Shown piece by piece: positions 1 to 9,555 of a stretch of 64,000 bases of DNA (position 1 is the stretch's first letter; each line of letters opens with the position of its first letter). A program made the position numbers and the translations under genes. This stretch comes from CAYNSX01 sp964400165 (GTDB lineage: Bacteria > Armatimonadota > Hebobacteria > CAYNSX01), in the NCBI GenBank assembly GCA_964400165.1, contig CAYNSX010000005.1, positions 1 through 64,000 on the forward strand. Reading direction: 5' to 3'. The notes below the pieces were generated by a model. It was not told the DNA's origin and made no database searches. It saw nothing but the letters and a program-made list of their open reading frames with translations.

Positions 1-57
1 GAGCGGATGGTGCTCGAACTCAACCTCGCGGCGGCGCGGGCGCGCAGGCGCGCCTGA
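1..57 (+). CDS. C-terminal end of an unidentified protein (truncated by window edge)
   Basis: An open frame runs from the first base to a TGA at 55-57 and encodes the last 18 residues of a protein, rich in Ala and Arg (ending AAARARRRA). The gene starts outside the window, so no family can be named. It converges on the SHMT-GcvT gene, whose stop codon begins two bases later. Such tight convergent packing supports a real gene end, but the stretch is too short for proof. Confidence 0.4.
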   Translation, partial: ERMVLELNLAAARARRRA

Positions 58-58
58 C

Positions 59-3000
59 TCACGCGCCGGCGGCGGGCAGTTCCTCCGCCTCCGCCGGGTG
101 CCAGAAGCGCGGCAGCACCAGTGCGTCTTGCTTGTCCGCGGCGCCGTAAGCAATCTGCACGACTGTGCCCGGCGGTGGCGTGCGACCAGTCACCAGCGCC
201 AAGCCCATCTGCAAGCCGTCCACATTCGTGCTGCTGGTCACCGCGCCGATGGGCTCGCCGTTGAGTACGACCGCATTGCCCAGTCGCACCATCCGCACGC
301 CTCGACGCTGCAAGCGGAAGCGAATGATACGCCTCCGCTCGCCGCGGAGCCGCTCGCGCACCGCCTGCCGCCCGACGAAGAACGCCTTGTGCAATTTCAC
401 AAACCCGCCGTAGCCCGCCTCACTCGGCATCAGGTCGTCCGGCCCGGCGAGTTCGGAACCGTGCAGCGGGAACCCGGCCTCGATGCGGCACGAGTCGCGC
501 GCCCCGAGCCCGCACTGCGTAACGCCGCGTGACTCGCCTGACGCCAGGATGGCATTCCACACCGCAGGCGCCGTGTCGGGGTGGAGCAGCAGTTCGAATC
601 CCCAGTCTTCGCCCGTATAGCCGGTGCGGGCGACGACCACGGGGACATTGGCGATGCGCCCCGGCGTCAGCCCGAACTTCCGCAAGCGCGGCAAGCGTTG
701 GCGCAGTTCGGCATCGGCCAGGTCCTGCAAGACCGGCAGCGCCTGCTTCCCCTGGAAGGCGATGTCCACCAGCGCGTGCTCGCCGGCGTCAGCGGCCTTC
801 AGGTCGCGCATCTCGGGTATGGCGTCCACCGTCACCCAGAGCCGCGCCGGGTCGATCGCGTGTTTGCGGCCGGCGACCGCGCGGAACCAATCGCGCACGC
901 GCTCGTGATTCACCGCGTTCGTCACCATCAGGAAGTGCTCCCGCGCCAAGCGGTAGACGATCACATCGTCGATCACCGACCCGCCGGGGTCGAGCACATA
1001 CGAATAGTGCGCCTGGCCGGGTTTGAGCCCGGGCACATAGTTCGTTGTCACCAGGTCGAGGAACCGCTCCGCCGCCGGCCCGAGGAATTCCATCGTGCCC
1101 ATGTGCGTGACATCGAACAGGCCCGCCGCGGAGCGCACCGCCCGGTGTTCGGCGGCGATGTCGGTGAATTGCAGCGGCATCCACCAGTGCGCGAAATCGA
1201 AGAAGCGCGCGCCTGCCACTTGCTCGTGCGCGCCAGTCAGGCAGGTGCGCCGCGGTTCGGGGTAGGTGGGCGGCGACCATCGGTACGAAGTGAGCGCCGT
1301 CGGCGGATGCTCCGTCAGGTGCGCCTGTCCCACGAAGTAGGGCTTGGTCCGCAGCGGCGCTGCATCCCCTGCCGCCGACCGCCGCCGCGACGGCGGCGCG
1401 GAGTGCAAGACGACGGGGCCGTCCACTTTCCGGTGCAGGTCGTCCCGGTCGAAGACCACATAGCCGTCGGACAGCGCCTGCAGCCAGTCGCGGATGGTGG
1501 AAGCGCCGTCCGGGTCGGGATCGACATGAAAACGCGGCGTGCCGCCGTCATCCGCCATGCGTTGCACCGTGACATGTCCGAGCGCCTCGCCGCGCACGCC
1601 AAAGACGGGTGTGCGCACCGCCCCCCGCGGCTTCAGCCCCAGCACATCGCACGGCAGCGCCGCCTGCAAGAACAGCGCCGCGCGCGCGCCGCTGACTTCG
1701 ACCGCGTGCGTGGGTGGAAGTTCTTCCCCCCTTCCCCGCGCGCCCGGAAGGGAGGGGGATGGGGTCGCATTAACGAGCGAACTGCGCACATCATCGACAA
1801 TGCTCCGCGCCTCGCGCAGCGCGCCGAACTCCACCTTCGTCCGCCACAGCGTGCTCGTCAGCCCTTCGTATGAGAACGGCTTCAAGTTGTGCAAGATCAC
1901 CGAAATCGCTTCGGCGATGCGCTCCATCTGTTCGGGCATCGCGCCGCGCTGGGTCACCCACGGCGTCCCGAACCGCAGCCCCGACGGCGCGCCCGCCCGC
2001 GTGTCGCCCGGCAGCGTGTTCTTGTTGCACACCAGCCCGCACAAATCGAGGATGCGGCTCGCCACTTCGCCCGTCGCGGGCACGCCCTCGACGGACGGCA
2101 GCGCCTTGAGATCGACCAGCAGCAGGTGCGTGTTGGTGCCGCCGTAGGCCAGCGTCAGCCCGCGTGCTTTCAGCGCGTCGGCCAGGGCCGCGGAGTTCAA
2201 CACGATGTTCTGCTGCACGCGGCGGAACGCCTCCGTCTGCGCCAGCGCCAGGCATACCGCGATGCCGGCGATGTTGTTGACATGCGGCCCGCCCTGCTCG
2301 CCCGGGAAGACCGCCCGCTCGACGGCCCGCCCGATGCTTTCGTCCGTGCTCAAAGCGATGGCGCCGCGCGGGCCGAGCAATGTCTTGTGCGTCGTGAAAG
2401 TGACGATGTGCGCGTGTCCGATGGGGTTCGGGAACAGCCCCGCCGCCACCAGTCCCGCCGGGTGTGCAATGTCGGCGAGCAGTTTCGGGCGGCTGGCCAC
2501 CGCGTCGCAGATCGCCCGCAGTGCCGCCCAGTTGAGGTCCCACGGATAGGCACTGGCGCCGGCGACGATCATCTGCGGTTGCACTTCTTCCGCCAGCCGG
2601 TGGATGGCGGCGTAATCGAGCCGCCCGGTCTCCGGGCTGACGCCGTAGGAGTGGAACTCGTAATACTTGCCGGAGCGGTTGTAGGGGCTGCCGTGCGTCA
2701 GGTGGCCGCCGTGCGCCAGCTCCAGGCCCATCACCCGGTCGCCGGGCTTCAGCAGTGCCTCGTACACCGCATTGTTGGCCGCGGCGCCGGAGAGCGGCTG
2801 CACGCTGGCGTGAATGTCGCCCGGCTCGACGCCGTTGCCGGCAAACACCTCGGCCGCGCGCTGCTGCGCCAGCGCCTCGACGAAGTTGACGAAGTCGCAG
2901 CCGCGGTAATAACGCCGGTCGCCGTAGCGCCGATGCTCGGCTTCCCACTGTTCCCAATCGCCCATCAAGTCGCCGGCGTCGAGCATCTTCGTGCGCGGCC

Positions 3001-3190
3001 AGCCCTCGGCATACAAATTGGTGAACGAAGTCGCCAGCGCCTGGCGCACCGGACGCGGGCAGAGACTTTCCGACGGAATCAGGATGAGCTTGCGCGCCTG
3101 GCGCTCGTCCTCGAAGCGCACCAACAGGTCAACCGCCGGGTCGGCGGTGGCGAGGGGCGCGCTGAACGGGTCGTCGCGGGCGGGGCTCAT
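59..3190 (-). CDS. Fused serine hydroxymethyltransferase / glycine-cleavage T-protein (aminomethyltransferase)
   Basis: A 1043-residue protein. Residues 1 to about 450 are a serine hydroxymethyltransferase (serine plus tetrahydrofolate to glycine plus methylene-THF); the PLP lysine is K269 in FTTHKTLLGPRG. Residues about 690-1043 match aminomethyltransferase GcvT, with the family's DFAHWWMPLQF and GLFDVTHMG signatures. The 200 residues between are a poorly recognisable segment that may derive from an aminomethyltransferase-like fold. The first part of it is a low-complexity linker encoded by a palindromic repeat. About 25 extra residues lie after YAEG in the SHMT part. The ATG at 3190 was chosen because SHMT homology begins just after it; an open frame continues upstream to 3493 but would overlap the divergent gene. 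Both halves use folate, so substrate coupling is plausible. Cytosolic. Confidence 0.9.
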   Translation of the reverse strand: MSPARDDPFSAPLATADPAVDLLVRFEDERQARKLILIPSESLCPRPVRQALATSFTNLYAEGWPRTKMLDAGDLMGDWEQWEAEHRRYGDRRYYRGCDFVNFVEALAQQRAAEVFAGNGVEPGDIHASVQPLSGAAANNAVYEALLKPGDRVMGLELAHGGHLTHGSPYNRSGKYYEFHSYGVSPETGRLDYAAIHRLAEEVQPQMIVAGASAYPWDLNWAALRAICDAVASRPKLLADIAHPAGLVAAGLFPNPIGHAHIVTFTTHKTLLGPRGAIALSTDESIGRAVERAVFPGEQGGPHVNNIAGIAVCLALAQTEAFRRVQQNIVLNSAALADALKARGLTLAYGGTNTHLLLVDLKALPSVEGVPATGEVASRILDLCGLVCNKNTLPGDTRAGAPSGLRFGTPWVTQRGAMPEQMERIAEAISVILHNLKPFSYEGLTSTLWRTKVEFGALREARSIVDDVRSSLVNATPSPSLPGARGRGEELPPTHAVEVSGARAALFLQAALPCDVLGLKPRGAVRTPVFGVRGEALGHVTVQRMADDGGTPRFHVDPDPDGASTIRDWLQALSDGYVVFDRDDLHRKVDGPVVLHSAPPSRRRSAAGDAAPLRTKPYFVGQAHLTEHPPTALTSYRWSPPTYPEPRRTCLTGAHEQVAGARFFDFAHWWMPLQFTDIAAEHRAVRSAAGLFDVTHMGTMEFLGPAAERFLDLVTTNYVPGLKPGQAHYSYVLDPGGSVIDDVIVYRLAREHFLMVTNAVNHERVRDWFRAVAGRKHAIDPARLWVTVDAIPEMRDLKAADAGEHALVDIAFQGKQALPVLQDLADAELRQRLPRLRKFGLTPGRIANVPVVVARTGYTGEDWGFELLLHPDTAPAVWNAILASGESRGVTQCGLGARDSCRIEAGFPLHGSELAGPDDLMPSEAGYGGFVKLHKAFFVGRQAVRERLRGERRRIIRFRLQRRGVRMVRLGNAVVLNGEPIGAVTSSTNVDGLQMGLALVTGRTPPPGTVVQIAYGAADKQDALVLPRFWHPAEAEELPAAGA
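1727..1760. repeat. GC-rich palindromic element inside the SHMT-GcvT linker
   Basis: A C-run followed by CTTCC, a GC-rich loop, and GGAAG followed by a G-run forms an imperfect palindrome. It resembles the C-rich/G-rich palindromes between other genes here (51264, 51398, 54680). It is read in frame as a Pro/Ser/Gly/Arg linker (SPSLPGARGRGEE), so it looks like a repeat captured within a coding region. Confidence 0.55.
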
Positions 3191-3272
3191 CGGGCTGATA
3201 CTACCAGCCCGATTCAACTTGACTGTCGCGTTACACTGGAGCCACAAACTGGTGGACGGGAGTGAAACGCCG

Positions 3273-4643
3273 GTGAAACTGCTCGTCCTCGGCCTCGATT
3301 GCGTCCCTCCGTTCATCCTCGAAGAGTGGACCGACCGCCTGCCGAATCTGCGGGCGCTGAAGCAGCAGAGTCTCCACGGCCGCCTGCGCAGCACCAATCC
3401 GCCCATCACCATCCCCGCCTGGATGGTGGCCTGCACCGGCCAAAATCCGGGCCGCATCGGCTTTTTCGGCTTCCGCAACCGCGTCCGCGGCACTTACGAC
3501 CAGTTCCGCCTCGTCAACTCGACGCTGGTGAAGGCGACGCCGGTGTGGGACCTGGCTTCGCAGGCGGGGAAGCAAGTCGGCGTCATCGGTGTGCCGCCGG
3601 GCTATCCGCCGACGCCCGTGAACGGCTTCCGCATCGGCTGCTTCCTGACGCCGAGCATCGAAGCGGACTACACCTATCCGGCGGAATTGAAGCGGGAAAT
3701 CGCCGAGACAGTCGGCGAATACATCATCGACGCCGAGGGCTATCGCACCGAGGATAAAGCCCCGCTGCTCGAGCGCATCTTCACGATGACCGAGCGGCGC
3801 TTTGCGCTGCTCCGGCATTTCATGACGACGAAACCGTGGGACTTCCTGATGGTGGTCGAGATGGGGCCGGACCGGTTGCACCACGGCTTCTGGCGCTACT
3901 TCGACCCGGCGCACCCGAAATTCGAGAAGGGCACGCCCTTCGATGACGCCTTCGACCGCTACTACCGATTCCTGGACGATGAACTCGGCAAGACCCTGGC
4001 GCTGGTGGACGACGACACCGCGGTGATCGTGATGTCCGACCACGGCGCCAAGGCGATGCGGGGCTCCATCAATGTGAACGAATGGCTCATCCAACACGGT
4101 TACCTCACGCTCAAGCAGCGCCCGGCGAATGCGGCGCGGCTCAAGGCGGAGATGGTGGACTGGTCGCGGACAAGGGCGTGGGGGTGGGGCGGCTATCACG
4201 CGCGCATCTTCTTCAATGTGCAAGGCCGGGAGCCGCAGGGCATCGTGGCGCCGGGCGACTTCGACGCGCTGCGGAGTGAACTCGCCGGAAAACTGAAGGC
4301 ATTGCCCGGCAGCGACGGGGCGCCAATGCACACTCGCACTTACATCCCCGGGGACATCTATTCGGGGCCGTACACCGAGGACGCGCCCGATTTGACGGTG
4401 TATTTCGATGACCTGTCCTACCGGGCGACGGAAGAGGTGGGCCTCGACGGAATCTACAGCTTCGAGACGGAACTCGGCCCCGACGAGGCCGTGCACGATT
4501 ACGAAGGCATCTTCTTGCTGCGGGCGCCGGGCGTCACGCCCGGCCACCAGGCGGGGATGGAACTGCGCCATGTGGCGCCGACAATGCTGAAACTGCTGGG
4601 GCTGCCGGTGCCGCCGGCGTGTGAGCGCGAGCCATTGGGTTGA
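3273..4643 (+). CDS. Alkaline-phosphatase superfamily hydrolase (type I phosphodiesterase/nucleotide pyrophosphatase-like)
   Basis: A 456-residue protein starting at GTG 3273, with GGAG about 11 bases upstream. The N-terminus LVLGLDC gives the first metal aspartate (D9). The motif PPITIPAW supplies the probable nucleophile T46, and VMSDHGAK supplies the paired metal Asp and His. These are hallmarks of the metal-dependent AP superfamily that hydrolyses phosphomono- or diesters. No signal peptide is visible, so it is probably cytosolic. The substrate is unknown; related proteins near glycan loci are often annotated only as predicted phosphohydrolases. It is transcribed divergently from the SHMT-GcvT gene and ends 37 bp before the convergent glycosyltransferase. 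Confidence 0.85.
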   Translation: MKLLVLGLDCVPPFILEEWTDRLPNLRALKQQSLHGRLRSTNPPITIPAWMVACTGQNPGRIGFFGFRNRVRGTYDQFRLVNSTLVKATPVWDLASQAGKQVGVIGVPPGYPPTPVNGFRIGCFLTPSIEADYTYPAELKREIAETVGEYIIDAEGYRTEDKAPLLERIFTMTERRFALLRHFMTTKPWDFLMVVEMGPDRLHHGFWRYFDPAHPKFEKGTPFDDAFDRYYRFLDDELGKTLALVDDDTAVIVMSDHGAKAMRGSINVNEWLIQHGYLTLKQRPANAARLKAEMVDWSRTRAWGWGGYHARIFFNVQGREPQGIVAPGDFDALRSELAGKLKALPGSDGAPMHTRTYIPGDIYSGPYTEDAPDLTVYFDDLSYRATEEVGLDGIYSFETELGPDEAVHDYEGIFLLRAPGVTPGHQAGMELRHVAPTMLKLLGLPVPPACEREPLG

Positions 4644-4680
4644 GATGCGGCGCCCGGTGGCCGTGCGCCGTCGCGGTGAG

Positions 4681-5922
4681 TCAGGCCGGACGGACTCCCG
4701 ACTCGACGGCTTCCAACAAGACTGTTTCGAAATCCTTGGCCAAGCGTGCGGCATCATGGTGCTCGCAGATGAACTGACGGCCGCGCAGTCCCATCTTCCA
4801 TCGCGCCGACGGGGACAAAGCGCAAAGCGCGAGCACCGCTTCCGACAACAATTGCGGGTCCTGCGGCGGGACAGTAATGCCGGCACCGCTGGCGGCGATT
4901 GGACTGTTTCGCGCCCCGGAGGCGTCGATAACCGGCCGGCCCGCCGCCATGGATTCATACACGACACCGATATTGGGGGAAGGCGCGAACGCGCGCCCGT
5001 CTACCGCAGAAAAGAGCAGAAAGTCAGCGCCCAGCAGCACGGCCCCGAGTTCCGACACAGGCAGCGCCTGCTCGAACACGACACCTTGCCGGCGCGGATG
5101 TCGAGTCTTCTCAAAACTGTTCGCCGTCACCGCGCTATGACCGTAAAATCGGAATCGGACCAAATCGGCGTGTCCCGATTGTTGCAACTGTGCCGCGGCA
5201 TCCAACATGGGATCGAGCGAATTGCCCGGCCCCGGGGCCGTGAAACATACCGCCACAAGCGGGGATCGGTCGGTCGGCGGAGTGGGTGGCTGACTGCGCT
5301 GAAGGTCGACGCCGTACGGAAGCGTGAAAATCTTGGCTGGATCTGCACCCCGTTCAGCGCACTCGTCACGCAAGTCGGGTTCCGCGATAAGGACGCGGTG
5401 CGCCGAGCGAAGAATGGCCCGTTCCAACCCGTGGATGTAGTGAGCGACCCGGCGTTGCAACAGTGAGGGAGCAGGGCCGGCGCTTGGCCAGGGTCCGCGC
5501 ATGTCGAGCAGAAACGGAGTGTGGAAGTGCTCTGCCACGCGGCGGGCCGCTCGGGCGGAGGCGAGCGGCGGGCTCGAACCGAGGACGACTTGGGGGGGAG
5601 GGCCCTGCCAGCGTCGCGCGCACCGTTTCACTTCTGCAGCAAACGCCAACGAGTCACGCATCCGACGCGGCGAAGCGCCGTTGGGATGCCCGGCGCGCAG
5701 CCACAGGAACAGGATGTCCTCGACATATTGCCGAATCTCGTTTCCGCTGTGGGGGTCGGGAAGGCGGAACTGCAAGTCGGTGCCCCCCAGGCCATGCGGC
5801 CGCGCGGCTAGGATTGTGACGGAGTGTCCTCGCCGGACCAGATGCTGCCCGATGGCGACATGCTGGGCGTCGCCGACGGCCGATGGTAGGGCGGCGTCCT
5901 GGCAGATCCACCAGATGTTCAC
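4681..5922 (-). CDS. GT4-like glycosyltransferase
   Basis: A 413-residue GT-B glycosyltransferase. GTG 5922 was chosen because a strong GGGAGGTGG sits immediately upstream and the next residues (NIWWIC) are the usual first beta strand. The N-terminal acceptor domain includes HLVRRGHSVTIL and a GSSPPL strand; the C-terminal donor domain includes LPYGVDL, then SPNIGVVYESMAAGRPVIDA where the nucleotide-sugar-binding acidic residue is expected. It is clearly related to the glycosyltransferase at 17749-18996, sharing layout and many local motifs. It probably transfers a sugar from a nucleotide donor to a lipid-linked or envelope glycan. It stands alone, 5 kb outside the main glycan locus, separated by 188 bp from the propeller gene upstream. 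Confidence 0.85.
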   Translation of the reverse strand: MNIWWICQDAALPSAVGDAQHVAIGQHLVRRGHSVTILAARPHGLGGTDLQFRLPDPHSGNEIRQYVEDILFLWLRAGHPNGASPRRMRDSLAFAAEVKRCARRWQGPPPQVVLGSSPPLASARAARRVAEHFHTPFLLDMRGPWPSAGPAPSLLQRRVAHYIHGLERAILRSAHRVLIAEPDLRDECAERGADPAKIFTLPYGVDLQRSQPPTPPTDRSPLVAVCFTAPGPGNSLDPMLDAAAQLQQSGHADLVRFRFYGHSAVTANSFEKTRHPRRQGVVFEQALPVSELGAVLLGADFLLFSAVDGRAFAPSPNIGVVYESMAAGRPVIDASGARNSPIAASGAGITVPPQDPQLLSEAVLALCALSPSARWKMGLRGRQFICEHHDAARLAKDFETVLLEAVESGVRPA

Positions 5923-6110
5923 CCCCACCTCCCGGCGTGGCTGCGATGCACCGTCGGCACACCACGGCGCGGACTGGTCAGTGCAGTTTGGAGCATCGCT
6001 TGGCATTCACTCATCGGTGATTCGCCGTCGTGTCACTGCTCCATCATACCCATCTGTTGGCGCAGGATGTTCGACTATGCAGCAAGGCTGCCGACCCTGT
6101 AACTGCCGCG

Positions 6111-7145
6111 TTACTGGAAGCAGTAGGCCATGCCGTCCGGCTCCTTGCCGGCGGCAATCTGGCCGGTGACTCTCCGCGTCTTCAAGTCGAGGATGGTGAC
6201 GGTGCCGTCACTGGTGTTGGCGGCATAGAGGCGGTCGCCGCCGGGCGCAACCAGCAACCCAATCGGCATCCGGCCGACATTGATGCGGGCTTCCTCGCGC
6301 TTGGTCGCGGCGTTGATGACGGCGATTTCGTTCGAGTTGGCGCAACTGACATAGGCGGTGGCGCCGTCGGGACTGAAGGCGACGCGAATCGGAAACTTCC
6401 CGCACTCGATGGTCTTCGTCACAGTGTCAGTCCTGGTGTCGATAACCGAAACCGTATCGGCGGCACGGTTGGTCGCCCAGACCTCATGCGACCGCGGCCG
6501 CGTGCCGATGCCCTCGGCGCCGGCGCCGGTGGTGATGTTGCGTGCGCTACCCGACTTCAAATCAATCACGGTCACTGTGCCGGAGCGAATGTTGGCGACA
6601 TAGGCCTTGGACTCGTCGGCGGTGAGCGTGACCATGTGCGAGATGTCCTGGCCGGTCGGGAAACTGCGGGTGACCTTGCGGCCGGGGATGGAGATTTCGA
6701 GCAGCGCCTTGCTCGCTTCGACCGTGGCATACAGCCGCTGGCCGTCCTTCGTGACCGCCAGTCCGTGCGGGCCGCGAAATTCGCCGAGGTCAATGCGGCC
6801 CACTTCTTTCCGGCTTCGGACATCAACGACTTGGATGACGCTTCCATACACCCCGCCACCCGCAGCGTACACGGCGACGAACGCCCAGCGCCCGTCGGGC
6901 GTGACGGCGACCTCGTGCGGGTTGGGCCCGTCGCCGGTGGGGACGCGTGCGGCGACCGCATGGGTCATCGGGTCGATGAACAGCAATTCCTTCGAGGTCT
7001 TGTCGACCACCAACAGCCAGGCGGCGGCTGCGCGGCTGCCGGTGGGTCCGGACGGGCGCGGCGCAGGCGTGCTGACTGCCGCAATGACAAACGGCAGCAG
7101 TGTGAGGAGCGCCGGCAGCCCAAGCGCCAGCAGCGACTTCGTCAT
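6111..7145 (-). CDS. Secreted YVTN-family beta-propeller protein
   Basis: A 344-residue protein with an N-terminal signal peptide (MTKSLLALGLPALLTLL, then a small-residue stretch). About six to seven YVTN-type blades follow, with recurring units such as VAVTPDGRWAFVAVY, LYATVEASKALLEI, AYVANIRSGTVTVIDL, AYVSCANSNEIAVI and LYAANTSDGTVTILDL. Such seven-bladed propellers occur in extracellular or periplasmic binding proteins and surface-layer proteins; no catalytic function can be assigned. It follows the subtilase by 28 bp on the same strand, so the two are probably co-transcribed and secreted together. ATG 7145 was chosen because it opens the signal peptide. Confidence 0.85.
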   Translation of the reverse strand: MTKSLLALGLPALLTLLPFVIAAVSTPAPRPSGPTGSRAAAAWLLVVDKTSKELLFIDPMTHAVAARVPTGDGPNPHEVAVTPDGRWAFVAVYAAGGGVYGSVIQVVDVRSRKEVGRIDLGEFRGPHGLAVTKDGQRLYATVEASKALLEISIPGRKVTRSFPTGQDISHMVTLTADESKAYVANIRSGTVTVIDLKSGSARNITTGAGAEGIGTRPRSHEVWATNRAADTVSVIDTRTDTVTKTIECGKFPIRVAFSPDGATAYVSCANSNEIAVINAATKREEARINVGRMPIGLLVAPGGDRLYAANTSDGTVTILDLKTRRVTGQIAAGKEPDGMAYCFQ

Positions 7146-7173
7146 CCGGTCTGCCGTTGCGGCACGGGGGACG

Positions 7174-9555
7174 CTACCCGCCGCATTGCTCCGGCGGCAG
7201 AATCGTGGCAATCGGCGTAAGCATTGTCGCTGCAACGCGAGCGGGGAGTGTCGTGAGCGTTCTCGCGACGACGCCCGTGAGTGTGCCCGGCGCGGGCCCG
7301 CCGCAGGCAAACGAAGGCGGCGCCGAGTCGAGTGAGAAGGATCCGGAGCCGGACACGCGCTTCACCACCAGATAGTAAAGACCAGTGGTGGTGGGCGTGA
7401 AAGTGACCACTTCCGTGCCGCCGAGCGTCGCGCTCGTGCTCTTCACGGCAATGATCGGGTCGCCGATGGAACCGCCACTGGTGGTGGCATCGTCCGTCCA
7501 GGCGTCGCGGTACAGATACAGGTCATAATCGGCGCCGCCGGGGACCGTCAGCGTGAACGCATGCGGGACCGAGCCGGTCAGGAAGACATGACGCCCCCAG
7601 GCCTTGCGGTCGAAGGGATTCGAGCCGAAGGCCGTCCCTACGGATGTGCCCAGGGTGTATTGGAACGCCACGGTTTCGACCGCCGCGTCGACATTCATCC
7701 GCCCGAATCCCTCGCTGATGTCCTTGGCGCCACGGTTGAGCGTGGGGTCGGGAGCGGCCTGCGCGGCGATGTTGGTTTCGGTCGCCGTCATGCCCATAAT
7801 CATCTTGACGCGGTTGGAGAATGACCCGTTGCTCCAGGTCCAGGTCCCGCGGAACGATTCCAATGCCTGTGCGATGAGGGCGGCGGCGCCGGTGGCGTGC
7901 GGACCGGCCATTGAAGTGCCCTGCAGGCCGCGGTAATCATCAGCGAATTGGTCTGGCGCGACATTCGCCTCGTCGGCGTCGTTCGAGTCGATGGAGGTGA
8001 TGACCCGGCCGGCGCCGAATCCGGGGAGCGCGACGACGCTGCCGCCGGGAGCGGAAATGTCCGGCTTGGATTGTCCGAGCGAAGTCGAGCCGAACGAACT
8101 GTAGTAGGTGATTTCGTCGATGGCGCTCAAGGCCGCGGTGGCGATAGCGGCCGACGCCGAAGCCGGACTGGCCACCTTGTCGGTCCCGCCGCCGCGACCA
8201 TTGCCCGCCGAGGCCTCGATGACGACCCCGTTGGCGACGAGGTTGTTCACTGCGGTGTCGACGCTCGGGATGATGGTGTTGGTGAAGGACCACGAATTGC
8301 ACACGGCCACGATGCCGAGCGCGACGCGGTTATCCATGATCCACTGGAATCCGACCAGCACATCGCCGTTGCCGGCGCCGGAGTCATTGAAAATGCGGAC
8401 GCCCGCGAGACTCGACTCGGGGGCGAGACCGGAGTTGAGCGTGAACCCGTCGCCGGCGGCCGTGAACGGAGAACGCCGCTGCACCCAGAATTTCGAAGTG
8501 TCGCCGCCGACATCGCGGGTGACCAGCACGGCCCAGTCGGGCCGGGCCTCGCCGGCCGGAATCGTGGAACTCAAGATGAGCGGCTGCGCGTCCGTCATGG
8601 CGGCGCTGGTGGAATCCGTGGTGGTGAAAGTCGAGGTGTTGCCGTCCCAGCGGCCCAAGAACAGGTTGACATTGCCCGTGCCGCCAACATTCGCCCACCG
8701 CAATTGAACCTGGATCGGCGCCGGTGAGCCGTACCCGGTCGTGTCCACCGGGAAGGTGATGACCGGGCCGAAATTCATGGCGGCGTTGAAGTTGCTCGTG
8801 GATGAAATGTGAATCTGACCGGTGCCGGAGGCGATGCCTGCGGCGGCGCCGTTGCCGACCGCGGTGCCGGCGACATGCGACCCGTGATGGATCGGGTCGC
8901 GCGGCGACGGGGCGGCGCTATCGGTGACATCGGTCCAGCCGACGATGCGGCCGGCAATGTCGGGGTGCGTGTCGTCGAGGCCGGTGTCCATAATGACGAC
9001 GGTGCGGTCGCTGCGTCCGCGGAAGCCGGTGGTCACCCAGGCGCGCCGAGTGCCGGACTGTTTGGTGCTGTAGTACATCGTTGTTTCGGGTGTTGGCGTC
9101 TCATCAATCCAGGTGATGCCGGGCAGCGCGCCCTTGAGTTGCGCCAGGGCAGTCGTCGTGCCGGATTGCACGGGCCAGCCAACGCGCATCGCGTAAATCA
9201 AGTCATCCGGCAGGTCGCCCAGCGACCAGGCGACCGTCCCGCCGGCCCCCGTGATGGCGGCGACATCGGCGACCGTGGGCGCATGGTCGAGACACACGAT
9301 CAGGTCGGCGATCTGGCTGGTCGCCAACGGGGTCATGCCCTGGATCGCGAACCGGCGGAAGGTCCCGGCGGTCAGGTGCTGTTCGAGCAGGTCGTGCGAG
9401 CGGTCGCCGTTGCTGTCGACCCGAAAGTCGCCGCGCACGACTCGCGGGTCTGACGCCGGACTTGCAGCGTGGGCGGCGATCGCAGCGAGCCCAATCAGCC
9501 ACAACACACCTGCAGCCGCAATCACGCGCAACCGGTTGCGTGCGACCATCCCCAT
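7174..9555 (-). CDS. Secreted subtilisin-like serine protease (S8 family)
   Basis: A 793-residue preproprotein. Residues 1-31 are a signal peptide, and about 40-165 look like an inhibitor-type propeptide. The catalytic triad is D190 (MDTGLDD), H224 (HGSHVAG) and S548 (GTSMAGPHATG). About 130 residues inserted after the His motif (roughly 245-375) are rich in Thr, Gly and aromatics and look like a beta-sandwich placed within the catalytic domain. The C-terminal part (about 655-765) resembles a pre-peptidase C-terminal beta domain. AGGAGGAGG lies 6 bases before ATG 9555, an excellent ribosome-binding site. It probably acts outside the cytoplasm, degrading extracellular protein or processing partners. 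It is the first gene of a two-gene unit with the propeller protein. Confidence 0.92.
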   Translation of the reverse strand: MGMVARNRLRVIAAAGVLWLIGLAAIAAHAASPASDPRVVRGDFRVDSNGDRSHDLLEQHLTAGTFRRFAIQGMTPLATSQIADLIVCLDHAPTVADVAAITGAGGTVAWSLGDLPDDLIYAMRVGWPVQSGTTTALAQLKGALPGITWIDETPTPETTMYYSTKQSGTRRAWVTTGFRGRSDRTVVIMDTGLDDTHPDIAGRIVGWTDVTDSAAPSPRDPIHHGSHVAGTAVGNGAAAGIASGTGQIHISSTSNFNAAMNFGPVITFPVDTTGYGSPAPIQVQLRWANVGGTGNVNLFLGRWDGNTSTFTTTDSTSAAMTDAQPLILSSTIPAGEARPDWAVLVTRDVGGDTSKFWVQRRSPFTAAGDGFTLNSGLAPESSLAGVRIFNDSGAGNGDVLVGFQWIMDNRVALGIVAVCNSWSFTNTIIPSVDTAVNNLVANGVVIEASAGNGRGGGTDKVASPASASAAIATAALSAIDEITYYSSFGSTSLGQSKPDISAPGGSVVALPGFGAGRVITSIDSNDADEANVAPDQFADDYRGLQGTSMAGPHATGAAALIAQALESFRGTWTWSNGSFSNRVKMIMGMTATETNIAAQAAPDPTLNRGAKDISEGFGRMNVDAAVETVAFQYTLGTSVGTAFGSNPFDRKAWGRHVFLTGSVPHAFTLTVPGGADYDLYLYRDAWTDDATTSGGSIGDPIIAVKSTSATLGGTEVVTFTPTTTGLYYLVVKRVSGSGSFSLDSAPPSFACGGPAPGTLTGVVARTLTTLPARVAATMLTPIATILPPEQCGG

